The notes below the pieces were generated by a model, which was not told the DNA's origin, ran no database searches, and saw only the letters and a list, made by a program, of their open reading frames with translations. The position numbers and the translations under genes are program-made. This document shows, one piece after another, positions 1 to 7,750 of a stretch of 64,000 nt of DNA. How positions within the stretch are numbered: position 1 is the stretch's first letter; each line of letters starts with the position of its first letter. Origin of the DNA: Micromonospora lupini (GTDB lineage Bacteria; Actinomycetota; Actinomycetes; Mycobacteriales; Micromonosporaceae); contig NZ_JAPENL010000003.1 of the NCBI RefSeq assembly GCF_026342015.1, positions 806,001-870,000 on the forward strand, given 5' to 3'.

Positions 1-195
1 CTGCCAGTGGTCTTCGATGCGCATCGGATCACCGCCGATGAGCAGGTCGGACAGCTCACCGATAGCGGCCCGGACGGTCTCGGCGCGGCCTTCCACGACC
101 GGTTCGCCCCAGCCGACGACACCGTCATCGGTGGTGATCTTCAAGAAGAGCCAGCGGGGCGCTACGAGGAAGGTCTCGACACGGTCGATCTTCAT
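1..195 (-). CDS. galactonate dehydratase-like enolase-superfamily protein (partial, N-terminal 65 aa)
   Basis: Only the first 65 codons are inside the window; the gene runs off the left edge. Reading from ATG at 195 the product begins MKIDRVETFLVAPRWLF and continues with KITTDDGVVGWGEP and later DLLIGGDPMRIEDHWQ. This is the N-terminal capping domain pattern of the mandelate racemase/enolase superfamily, closest to DgoD-type D-galactonate dehydratases, which dehydrate sugar acids to 2-keto-3-deoxy acids. The catalytic barrel is not visible, so substrate is inferred. The ATG overlaps the stop of the upstream dehydratase gene (ATGA), so it is the translationally coupled distal gene of the sugar operon. 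Confidence 0.85.
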   Translation of the reverse strand, partial: MKIDRVETFLVAPRWLFLKITTDDGVVGWGEPVVEGRAETVRAAIGELSDLLIGGDPMRIEDHWQ

Positions 196-1457
196 GGGGC
201 CACGATCCCGCCGTCGAGGTGCCGTACCTGGGCCGACCACCGTTCGTGGAGGTGCTCCACGGGCGGGTACTTGGCCGCCTCCGCCTCGTCGAGGTCGATG
301 CCCCACCCTGGCGCGTCCGACGGGAAGAGGAAGCCGTTGCGGGGTGCGAGCGTGCCCGGAAAGACCTCGTGGACGGCCGGTGAGTACTCGTGGCCCTCCT
401 GGACGACGAACGCCGCGCTTGTCACGTCGAGCGCGACGTTCGCCGCCGCGCCGACCGGGGACACGTCGGCCGGCGCGTGCCAGGCGGTGCCGACACCGTG
501 GAGTTCGCACAGGGCGACGAGCTTGCGCGCCGGGCTCAGGCCGCCGATCGACGAGATGTGCAGACGCAGCAGATCGACGCCGCCACCCGTCACGAGCCGG
601 GCCGCGTCGGCCACGGACGCCACCTGCTCGCCGACGGCGATGGGCATGGGCGCGGCCGCGCGGACCTCACCAAGCCGGTCGTAGAACTCCGGGGCGATCG
701 GATCCTCCAGGAAGAACAACCGGTACTCCTCGAGCCGGCGGACCAGTCCGACAGCCTGCTTGACGGTCAGCCGGGAATGGACGTCGTGCATCAGGTGCGG
801 CTCGGGCCCGAGGGCCGCGCGGGCCTGCGCGAACAGGTCCGGAGTGTCGCGCAGGTAGCGGTGCACGTCCCACCCGCCGGGATGCGGTGTTCCGGGGTAC
901 TCGCCGGGCGTGGGCGGAGCGCCGTAGGTGCCGACGCCGGGGCTGCCGACCTGCAGCCGGACGTGCCGGTAGCCCCGGGCGAGCAGGGCGCGGGCCTGCT
1001 CCAGGGTGGCCTCGACGGTGGTCCCGCCGGCGTGCAGGTACGTGTCGGCCGCCGCTCGGACCCGCCCGCCGAGCATCTCGTACACGGGCATGCCGGCCCG
1101 TTTGCCGGCGATGTCCCACAGCGCCTGGTCGACGCCGGACAGGGCGTTGTTGGTGACCGGCCCGCCGCGCCAGTACGACGAGAAGTGGACCATTCGGAAG
1201 ATGTCCTCGATGTCGGCCGGATGGCGGCCGACGAGCAACGGCGCGACATGACGATCGACGGTGGCGGCGACCGCGTGGAACCGCTGGGTGAACGTCGCGC
1301 AGCCGAGCCCGTACAGGCCGGGGTCGTTGGTGTCGACCCGGACGACGACGAGCGGCACGCCCTCCGGGGCGGTGACGATCGACCGGACGCCGGTGATGCG
1401 CAGCCGGTCACGACCGGGCCAGGGCGCCTGCGTCTCCGGCATGGGATTGAGGGGCAC
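192..1457 (-). CDS. D-mannonate dehydratase (ManD/RspA)-like enolase-superfamily protein
   Basis: This 421-aa cytoplasmic protein has the full enolase-superfamily layout: an N-terminal capping domain, then a modified barrel. Visible motifs are HDVHSRL (metal-ligand Asp followed by the His typical of ManD), FFLEDPIAPE (second acidic ligand), AVGEQ (third acidic ligand) and TAWHAPADVSPVG with the barrel-end His. These match the ManD/RspA subgroup, in which characterised members dehydrate D-mannonate or D-gluconate to 2-keto-3-deoxygluconate; many members are slow or inactive, so substrate is uncertain. It overlaps the next dehydratase by ATGA. Two different sugar-acid dehydratases side by side suggest that the operon handles more than one acid, or epimers. 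Confidence 0.85.
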   Translation of the reverse strand: MPLNPMPETQAPWPGRDRLRITGVRSIVTAPEGVPLVVVRVDTNDPGLYGLGCATFTQRFHAVAATVDRHVAPLLVGRHPADIEDIFRMVHFSSYWRGGPVTNNALSGVDQALWDIAGKRAGMPVYEMLGGRVRAAADTYLHAGGTTVEATLEQARALLARGYRHVRLQVGSPGVGTYGAPPTPGEYPGTPHPGGWDVHRYLRDTPDLFAQARAALGPEPHLMHDVHSRLTVKQAVGLVRRLEEYRLFFLEDPIAPEFYDRLGEVRAAAPMPIAVGEQVASVADAARLVTGGGVDLLRLHISSIGGLSPARKLVALCELHGVGTAWHAPADVSPVGAAANVALDVTSAAFVVQEGHEYSPAVHEVFPGTLAPRNGFLFPSDAPGWGIDLDEAEAAKYPPVEHLHERWSAQVRHLDGGIVAP

Positions 1458-1512
1458 GAACGTGGTCTCCTGTTCGAGGATCGTTGCGTGGATGGACGGC
1501 GACGGCAGACCG

Positions 1513-3735
1513 TCAGGCGTAGACCCGCACGGCGATCAGCTGGGCCGAACCGGTGCCGTTGGTGGCGGTGACGACAACCCTGATCCGGTCGGTCACGATC
1601 GGGGCCGCGAGACTGTGCGTGCGGCGACGCTTCCGGTTGTCGGCCACCGACACGAGCGGTTGCCAACCGGCCCCGGCGGCGCGGGCCTCGATCCGGTAGT
1701 CGCGCACGAGCGTCGGCATGAGCGTGAACGGCATCCGGTGATGGGGCAGATTGATCAGGTCCTCGTTGACGTCGTCGTTGGCGATGATCTCGACCCGGCT
1801 CACCGTCACCGGCTCCGCCCAGGCCAGTTGCAACCACGGCTCGCCGTCCGTGGCGAGGGGCCGCGACATCCACAGGTGCGGTCCGGCGTAGGGGCGCAGG
1901 TACCCGTCGACCACCTTGTCGGCGGAGTAGGCAGCCGTCGGACCGGTGCGCAGGCAGAAGGTCCGGCGGCGCAGGGCCGTGCTCTTCCAGTCGAGCACCG
2001 GTTGCCGCTCCTTGCGGCCCGCCGCCGGCGGCACGTGCGACAGGGACAGGACGCCGGGGACTGTCGTGTCCGCGACGTGCAGGGTCACGGCGGGGTTGGC
2101 CCGTACCCGCAGGAAGGCGTTGCGCGCGGTGGGCGGCGTCCACTCCAGCGGAAGGCGGACCCATTGCCGCACGCCCGCTCCGACCGGGACCTCCACGGTG
2201 TCGATCAGCGTTCCCGGTACGTAGTTCTGTCCGAGGCCGGTGTCGTGGAGGTCCACCACGAGCGTCGTGGCCTCGGCCGCGTCGACGAGGAGTTCCGGCC
2301 CCGCCAGGGCGGGATCGACCGGCAGCACGATCCCGGCGTCGGCGGTCAGCGGCCACTGGGCACCCGGTCCGGTCACCTCGATCCCGTCAAGCGTCGAGGA
2401 CGCCGTCACCAGCGCCGTGCGGGCCTGATCGGTGGGGTCGGCCGCGGCCACGCCCATGAGCGACGCGTCGGAGCGCAACAGGGTCTGCTGGAGGTGACCC
2501 GTGTCGAGTTCGCGTGGGGCCACCTTTGCGTCGAGACACAGGGCGGCGGCGGTTCCCGCCGCCTGGCCCAGCGTCGCGCAGGTGGCCATCACCCGGGTCG
2601 ACCCGAACGCGATGTGGCTGGCCGATACGTTGCGCCCGGCGAACAGCAGGTTCGTGGTGTTCACCGAGTACAGGCACCGGTAGGGGATGGGGTAGACGCC
2701 GTCCGGGTGCAGGTGTTTGGAGGCGACCTCGGTCGCATACATGCCCTGCGGGGGATGCATGTCGATGGACCAACCGCCGAAGGCGATCTGGTCGGGGAAC
2801 TCCTTCTGGCCCATGATGTCGTTCTGGGTCAGCACGTGGTCGCCGATGAACCTCCGGTACTCCCGCTTGCCGGGGACGGCCCCGACCCATTCCAGGGTCA
2901 TCGTGTCCGCGTCGAACCGGCCCGAGTTCTTGATGTGGTCCCAGATGCCGTAGATGACCGACCACAGTTCGTCCCGGATGACGTCGTTGTCGTGGACGGT
3001 GTCCAGCTCCCCGCCGTACTCGATCCACCAGTACGCGGTCCCGTTGTCACCGGCCCGGATGATGCGCTGCTGCGGGATGCTGGTCCGCGTGATGTCCTTG
3101 GCGAACGACGGCGCCACGTAGGTGACCGGCTCACCGGCGTCCTTGGTGTAGAAGAGCAGGGTGCTGCCGAGGGTGATGTCGTCGGCCTCGGCGGGCGCCC
3201 AGGGTTCGCCGTACTGGCCGCTGGCCTCCCGGCCGATGCGGTACTCGGCGCCGGCCAGGTGGCCGACCAGTCCGTCGCCTGTGCAGTCGAGGAAGATCGG
3301 CGACGAGAAGTGGATGAGCCGTTCCGAGCCCATCATCCATCCGGTGACGGAGTGGATCTGCCGCGCCTCGGGCGGCCCGTCCGCGTCGACGTCGCGGACG
3401 TCGGTGTTGAGGTACAGGGAGATGTTCGGTTCCGCCCGCACGGCGTCGAGCACGACCGTGTCCCACACGTACGGGTTGCCCTGCGGGTTGCGGTACTGGT
3501 TCTCCACGAACAGCTCACCCATGATCCCGCCTTCGCGGGCGTAGTGGTTGTCGCCGTGGCTCGTAGCACCCACCACCCAGACCCGCACCTCGCTGCTGGA
3601 GTTGCCGCCCAGCACCGGCCGGTTGTTGATCAGCGCGACCGTCCGGCCGAGGCGGGCGGCGGCGATGGCTGCGCACACACCCGCCAGACCACCGCCCACC
3701 ACTGTGATGTCGTGTCCGGCGTGTTCAACACGCAT
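1513..3735 (-). CDS. FAD-dependent oxidoreductase (PF12831 type) with C-terminal beta-rich domain
   Basis: This 740-aa protein begins with a dinucleotide-binding fold: DITVVGGGLAGVCAAIAAA (GxGxxG, residues ~9-27), followed by LGGNSSSEVRVW, the hallmark of the FAD_oxidored family found beside carbohydrate-uptake genes. A second FAD motif, LLFAGRNVSASHIAFGSTRVM, lies in the middle. The last ~300 residues are beta-rich and resemble a sugar-binding or discoidin-like module. There is no signal peptide, so it probably acts in the cytoplasm on an imported sugar or its acid; the reaction is unknown. A GGAGGC Shine-Dalgarno sits about 8 nt before the ATG. It lies between the permease gene (21-nt gap) and the dehydratases, in the same operon. 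Confidence 0.8.
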   Translation of the reverse strand: MRVEHAGHDITVVGGGLAGVCAAIAAARLGRTVALINNRPVLGGNSSSEVRVWVVGATSHGDNHYAREGGIMGELFVENQYRNPQGNPYVWDTVVLDAVRAEPNISLYLNTDVRDVDADGPPEARQIHSVTGWMMGSERLIHFSSPIFLDCTGDGLVGHLAGAEYRIGREASGQYGEPWAPAEADDITLGSTLLFYTKDAGEPVTYVAPSFAKDITRTSIPQQRIIRAGDNGTAYWWIEYGGELDTVHDNDVIRDELWSVIYGIWDHIKNSGRFDADTMTLEWVGAVPGKREYRRFIGDHVLTQNDIMGQKEFPDQIAFGGWSIDMHPPQGMYATEVASKHLHPDGVYPIPYRCLYSVNTTNLLFAGRNVSASHIAFGSTRVMATCATLGQAAGTAAALCLDAKVAPRELDTGHLQQTLLRSDASLMGVAAADPTDQARTALVTASSTLDGIEVTGPGAQWPLTADAGIVLPVDPALAGPELLVDAAEATTLVVDLHDTGLGQNYVPGTLIDTVEVPVGAGVRQWVRLPLEWTPPTARNAFLRVRANPAVTLHVADTTVPGVLSLSHVPPAAGRKERQPVLDWKSTALRRRTFCLRTGPTAAYSADKVVDGYLRPYAGPHLWMSRPLATDGEPWLQLAWAEPVTVSRVEIIANDDVNEDLINLPHHRMPFTLMPTLVRDYRIEARAAGAGWQPLVSVADNRKRRRTHSLAAPIVTDRIRVVVTATNGTGSAQLIAVRVYA

Positions 3736-3756
3736 GGTGATGAGCCTCCGTCGGTG

Positions 3757-4596
3757 TCACTTGAGCCCCGTGCGGCTCAGTGCGGACAGGAACTGGCGCT
3801 GGAACACGAGGAACACGATGATCATCGGTACGACCGAGGAGGTGGCCGCGGCCATCGACAGGCCACCGGCGAGGCCGCCGTCGCCGTCGACGAAACGGGT
3901 CAGGCCGACGGGAAGCGTGTAGTTCTCGTCGGTGGAGAGCATGATCAGCGGCGTCTCGTAGCTGTTCCACGACCAGACGAAGCCGAGAATCGCCAGTGCC
4001 GCGAGGACGGGCTTCGCCATCGGCAGGTAGATGCGCCAGTAGATCGACCACTCGCCGGCACCGTCGATGCGCGCGGCCTCGGCCAACTCCCCGGGTACGG
4101 CGGAGAAGTGCTGGCGCATCAGGAAGGTGCCGAAGACTGTGAACATGCTCGGCAGGATCAGCGCCCACAGCGTGTCGTACAGGCCGACGGCCTGGAAGAA
4201 CATGAACCGGGGCACGAGCAGCAACTGGGTCGGCACGATCGAGGTCGCGATATAGAGCAGGAAGAGGCGGTCGCGACCTTTGAACCGCATGCGGGCGAAG
4301 GCGTACCCGGCCAGGGAGGATGTGAACAGCTCACCCGTGACGGCAGCGGTCGCCACGATCAGGGAGTTGCCGAAGTAGCGCAGCAGGGGCGGGTCGCCGG
4401 CCCACACGTCCGCGTAGTTGACCCACCGAACCGGGTCGGGAATCCACGTCACCGGAAGTGTGAACACGTCGATGTTGCGTTTGAGCGAAGCCGAGATCAT
4501 CCACACCAGCGGGAGGGCGAAGAGCACGGCGATCGCCCACATGACGACGCTCAGCAACCAGGTGCGCAGGGTCCGGTCTGTACGGCTGCGGGTCAT
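3757..4596 (-). CDS. carbohydrate ABC transporter permease (MalG/UgpE type)
   Basis: A 279-aa inner-membrane permease with about six hydrophobic segments. The EAA cytoplasmic loop that docks the ATPase reads ELAEAARIDGAGEWSIYWRI, and the C-terminus has the usual late hydrophobic helix. It is the G-type partner of the permease encoded immediately upstream. I chose ATG at 4596 because it overlaps the upstream permease's stop codon (ATGA); a longer open frame extends far upstream but only shadows other genes. No ATPase gene is present in this operon, so a shared MsiK/UgpC-type ATPase encoded elsewhere is presumably used, as is common in actinobacteria. Confidence 0.93.
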   Translation of the reverse strand: MTRSRTDRTLRTWLLSVVMWAIAVLFALPLVWMISASLKRNIDVFTLPVTWIPDPVRWVNYADVWAGDPPLLRYFGNSLIVATAAVTGELFTSSLAGYAFARMRFKGRDRLFLLYIATSIVPTQLLLVPRFMFFQAVGLYDTLWALILPSMFTVFGTFLMRQHFSAVPGELAEAARIDGAGEWSIYWRIYLPMAKPVLAALAILGFVWSWNSYETPLIMLSTDENYTLPVGLTRFVDGDGGLAGGLSMAAATSSVVPMIIVFLVFQRQFLSALSRTGLK

Positions 4597-5540
4597 GTGT
4601 AGAGCCCCCGTCCCTTCTGGAACCGCCACAGCACCAGCGTCAGCAGCAGTACCGCGGCGAACGTGACGACGCCTATCGCCGCGGCGTAGCCGAACTTGTA
4701 GGCCTGGAAACCGGACTGGTACATGTAGTAGGCCAGCACGGTGGTGGACTCCCCCGGGCCGCCGCCGGTCAGGAAGGCGATCAACCCGAACCCCTGCGAC
4801 GTGCCGATGAACGACGTGATCGCCAGGAAGACGGTGGTCGGCATGAGGCTCGGCCAGGTGATGGTGCGGAACCGGCGCCACGCGCCGGCGCCGTCGATCA
4901 TCGCCGCCTCGTGCAGGTCCTGGGGCAGTTCCTGAAGAGCGGCCAGGTAGATCACCGCCTGGTAGCCCATGCCGGCCCACACCTGGATGAGCACGAGGGC
5001 CGGCAGAGCCCAGTTCTCGGACACCAGCCAGGTCGGCGGCTCGGACAGACCCAGGAACCGCAGGGCCTGGTTGAGCAGCCCGGCGCTGGGGTTGAGCACG
5101 AGCAGCCAGACCATACCGATGGCGACCGTGTTGACCATGCTGGGTACGAAGAACACGACCCGCAGCGCGGCCCGGCCGACAAGCGGTCGGTTGAGGGCCA
5201 GCGCGAGCAGCAGGCCGAACGCGATCGACAGCGGAACGCCGAGGCCGGCGAAGAACACCGTGCGGCCCAGGGCCTTCCAGAACTTGGGGTCGGCGAACAG
5301 CTCGGTGAAGTTGTCCAGGCCGACCCACTCGATCCCGCCCAGGCCGGACAGCACGTTCCAGCGGGTGAACGCGATGCCCAGCCCGGCCAGCATCGGACCG
5401 AGGGTGAAGGCGATCAGTCCGATGAGATTGGGGGCGATGAACACCCACGGCAACCAGGAACGGACCCCGGCGGGCCGGCGCTTCTTCTCCCGTACGACGG
5501 CCGGTACCGGTGACCGGGCCGACCCAACCAGAGTCTGCAT
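4593..5540 (-). CDS. carbohydrate ABC transporter permease (MalF/UgpA type)
   Basis: A 315-aa integral membrane protein with a basic cytoplasmic N-terminus (REKKRRPAGVRSW), six or so predicted transmembrane helices and the EAA motif ELPQDLHEAAMIDGAGAWRRF. It forms the permease heterodimer with the downstream MalG-type subunit, whose start codon it overlaps by 4 nt. The solute-binding lipoprotein gene lies 6 nt upstream. The family imports mono- or oligosaccharides and sugar-like compounds; the substrate here is unknown, but the neighbouring secreted glycosidase and sugar-acid dehydratases suggest an acidic or uronate-containing saccharide. Confidence 0.93.
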   Translation of the reverse strand: MQTLVGSARSPVPAVVREKKRRPAGVRSWLPWVFIAPNLIGLIAFTLGPMLAGLGIAFTRWNVLSGLGGIEWVGLDNFTELFADPKFWKALGRTVFFAGLGVPLSIAFGLLLALALNRPLVGRAALRVVFFVPSMVNTVAIGMVWLLVLNPSAGLLNQALRFLGLSEPPTWLVSENWALPALVLIQVWAGMGYQAVIYLAALQELPQDLHEAAMIDGAGAWRRFRTITWPSLMPTTVFLAITSFIGTSQGFGLIAFLTGGGPGESTTVLAYYMYQSGFQAYKFGYAAAIGVVTFAAVLLLTLVLWRFQKGRGLYT

Positions 5541-5546
5541 GTGTCT

Positions 5547-6857
5547 CTAGGCCGCCTTTTTGATCGCGGCGTCGCACTGTTCCCTGGCGGTCCGGGCCCA
5601 CTGGTCGATGCTGATGTTCCCGAGCAGGACCCGCTGGTTGAGCCCGTTCATGATCGTGGAGATCTCCGCGTGCGCCGTCTGGATGGCGTCCACGGGAATC
5701 CGCGCGTCCGAGGTCAGCAGGTTGGTGACAAGCGACTGCTCGTCGAACAGCTTCGCGGCGTCGGGTCCGCCCAGATCGGCGGCCAGCTTGGCGGTGTCGC
5801 CCCCGGGCAGCGACGGGAGCCGGCCGCCGGGCACCATGTGTGCCGCGCCTTCGCCGAGCCAGAACCGCAGGAGCGTGAAGGCGGCGTCCTGGTGCTTGGA
5901 CTTCTTGGTGATGGCCACGTTGTCGCCGTAGGCACCGGTGTTCCAGAACTGCGCGCCCTTCTGCGGCGCCGGCATCGGCAGCAGAACGGTCTTGAAGTCG
6001 TGCGGATACTCCTTGGTGTCCTTGATATAGCGCATGACGAACGGCTGGGAGATCCACATCGCGACCTTCCCCGTGAGGAACGGGGTCTGGGCGAACGCGT
6101 CCCACTTCTGCGCGACGATCTCGGTCATCGGGACGGCGGACTTCTCGGCCATCATGTCCAGCCGGAGCTGGAAGTTCTGCCGGAACGCCGGGTGGTCGAA
6201 GTTGGACTCGCGGCCGCCGGGCTTGTAGGTGAAGTCCGGGCCGAGCTGCTGGCGGGCAAGGTCCGGCGGGATGAGACACCCGTACACGCCGTTGCCGGAA
6301 AGCTGTTTCGCGATCGCGCGGAAGTCGGCGGTCGTCCAGTCCGTCGGGACGGTGACGCCGGCCTTGTCGAGCAGGCTCTTGTTCGCCAGCACTGTCTCCA
6401 CGCTGCGGCTGGCCGGTGCGGAGTACGCCTTGCCGTCGAAGAAGTAGTTGCTTGCCGGATTCGCGGCGGGGGCGAAGGCCTTCAACACCGGGTCACCGGA
6501 GAGCCGTTCGGTGAGGTCGGTGAGCAGACCCGCCTCGACGCGTTTGGCCAGGGCCGAGCGCGCGTACGACACGACCACGTCGATCTCGAGACCGCCCTGC
6601 AGCGCGGTGTCGAGCTTGAGGTTGCCCTGATCGTCGTTGACGAAACGGGTGTACTTGACCTTGATGTTCGGGTGCTTCGCGGTGAACGCGGCGAACAGGG
6701 CGTCGGGTCCGTTCTCCGCAGGCACTCCGCCCCAGACGTTGAGAGTCACCGTGCCGGCGTCACCGGACTCGTCCTTGCCGCAGGCCGCGAGGAGGGCGGC
6801 GGAACCCAGTCCGGCCGCGCCCGCGAGCAGGCGCCGGCGGCTGATCGTACGTGTCAT
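5547..6857 (-). CDS. extracellular sugar-binding lipoprotein of ABC transporter
   Basis: A 436-aa family-1 solute-binding protein. The N-terminus carries a twin-arginine-like stretch (SRRRLLAGAAG) followed by a lipobox ending in LLAAC, so it is exported, probably by Tat, and lipid-anchored at the outer face of the membrane. The mature part shows the typical SBP pattern: NVWGGVPAENGPDALFAAF, then a hinge-spanning fold through to EQCDAAIKKAA. It feeds the two permeases encoded directly downstream. Its ATG overlaps the stop of the upstream dehydrogenase gene, so expression is coupled to the whole operon. Confidence 0.93.
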   Translation of the reverse strand: MTRTISRRRLLAGAAGLGSAALLAACGKDESGDAGTVTLNVWGGVPAENGPDALFAAFTAKHPNIKVKYTRFVNDDQGNLKLDTALQGGLEIDVVVSYARSALAKRVEAGLLTDLTERLSGDPVLKAFAPAANPASNYFFDGKAYSAPASRSVETVLANKSLLDKAGVTVPTDWTTADFRAIAKQLSGNGVYGCLIPPDLARQQLGPDFTYKPGGRESNFDHPAFRQNFQLRLDMMAEKSAVPMTEIVAQKWDAFAQTPFLTGKVAMWISQPFVMRYIKDTKEYPHDFKTVLLPMPAPQKGAQFWNTGAYGDNVAITKKSKHQDAAFTLLRFWLGEGAAHMVPGGRLPSLPGGDTAKLAADLGGPDAAKLFDEQSLVTNLLTSDARIPVDAIQTAHAEISTIMNGLNQRVLLGNISIDQWARTAREQCDAAIKKAA

Positions 6858-7750
6858 GGCGTCACTTCCTGATCTGAGAATGGTGGCTGTCCGGGTGGGG
6901 ACAGTGGATGGAGGTGCTCGGGGGTGAAGCCGAGCAGCCGCGTGGCTCGACCGGTGTCGATGGCGACGCTCCGGCCGGTCAGTCGCGTCCGCCGGGGCAC
7001 CCCCGGTAGGTGTTCGTCAAGCAGCGCCTCCGTGTCGGTGGCGCTCAGGGTGTCCGGCGCGGCGACGAACACCGCGTGGAATCCCGTCACGGGGGCGGTG
7101 AGGGCCAACAGGCCGGCGCGGGCGGCGTCGCGGGTGTCCAGGTACGCCCACATCTCCTTGGCGCCCCACGACGGGTGTTCGACGTAGTTGCGGGCGTACT
7201 TCTCGAACTGGTCGCCGGGACCGCCGAGCAGCGGCAGGCGCAGTGCGACGACGGTCATCCCGTGCCGGCGGGCCATCATGGCGCCGATCGCCTCGTCGGT
7301 CTGCTTCGACAGCGCGTACGGGTCGGCCACCTGCAGCGGCAGATCCTCGTCGATGGGCAGGTAGGCCGGTGTCTGCGGGTGCGGCGACCAGGGCAGACCG
7401 GTCACCGACAGGCTGCTGGCGATCACGGCCCGGCGGACGCCCCGCTGAGCCGCCTCCTCAAGCACCGTGAACGTCGCCTGGGTGTTGGTGGTGAACACCT
7501 CGTGCGGTGTGCCGAGGGTGGGCGCGGGGATGGCCGCGCAGTGGAAGACGGCGTCGACCTCAGCGAGGGCGTCGCGTACCACGATGGGGTCCCCGGCGGA
7601 TCCGGTCACCATCCGGTCCGCCCGGGTGTCGCCCGGGTCGTGCAGGTCGAGACCGGTGGTGGGGATGAGCCGATCGGCGAACAGCGTCAGCGCCGCCCGG
7701 CCCAGCCGTCCGGCCGCACCGGTGACCAGGATCCGCCGGGGCCCGCTCAC
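6854..7750 (-). CDS. NAD(P)-dependent sugar epimerase/dehydrogenase (extended SDR)
   Basis: An extended short-chain dehydrogenase. From the chosen start the protein reads VSGPRRILVTGAAGRLGRAAL, giving the Rossmann TGAAGRLG motif at residues ~10-17, and later has SSLSV plus YALSK, the catalytic Ser and Tyr-xxx-Lys. Length is 298 aa. I chose GTG at 7750 because it overlaps the stop of the upstream glycosidase gene (GTGA) and places the Rossmann motif at the N-terminus; the longer frame adds 22 residues of unlikely sequence. Uronate dehydrogenases and sugar epimerases share this fold. With the downstream aldonate dehydratases, oxidation of a sugar or uronate is the likeliest role. Confidence 0.85.
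   Translation of the reverse strand: MSGPRRILVTGAAGRLGRAALTLFADRLIPTTGLDLHDPGDTRADRMVTGSAGDPIVVRDALAEVDAVFHCAAIPAPTLGTPHEVFTTNTQATFTVLEEAAQRGVRRAVIASSLSVTGLPWSPHPQTPAYLPIDEDLPLQVADPYALSKQTDEAIGAMMARRHGMTVVALRLPLLGGPGDQFEKYARNYVEHPSWGAKEMWAYLDTRDAARAGLLALTAPVTGFHAVFVAAPDTLSATDTEALLDEHLPGVPRRTRLTGRSVAIDTGRATRLLGFTPEHLHPLSPPGQPPFSDQEVTP

Noticed and set aside
390..4602. Long plus-strand open frames (390-1571 and 1261-4602) over the sugar operon
   Set aside because: They are shadows of well-supported minus-strand genes, with Arg/Gly/His-rich composition and no recognisable domains.
4597..6279. N-terminal extension of the MalG-type permease to 840 aa
   Set aside because: The extension reads the neighbouring permease and binding-protein genes in another frame. 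The ATG overlapping the upstream stop gives the standard family length.
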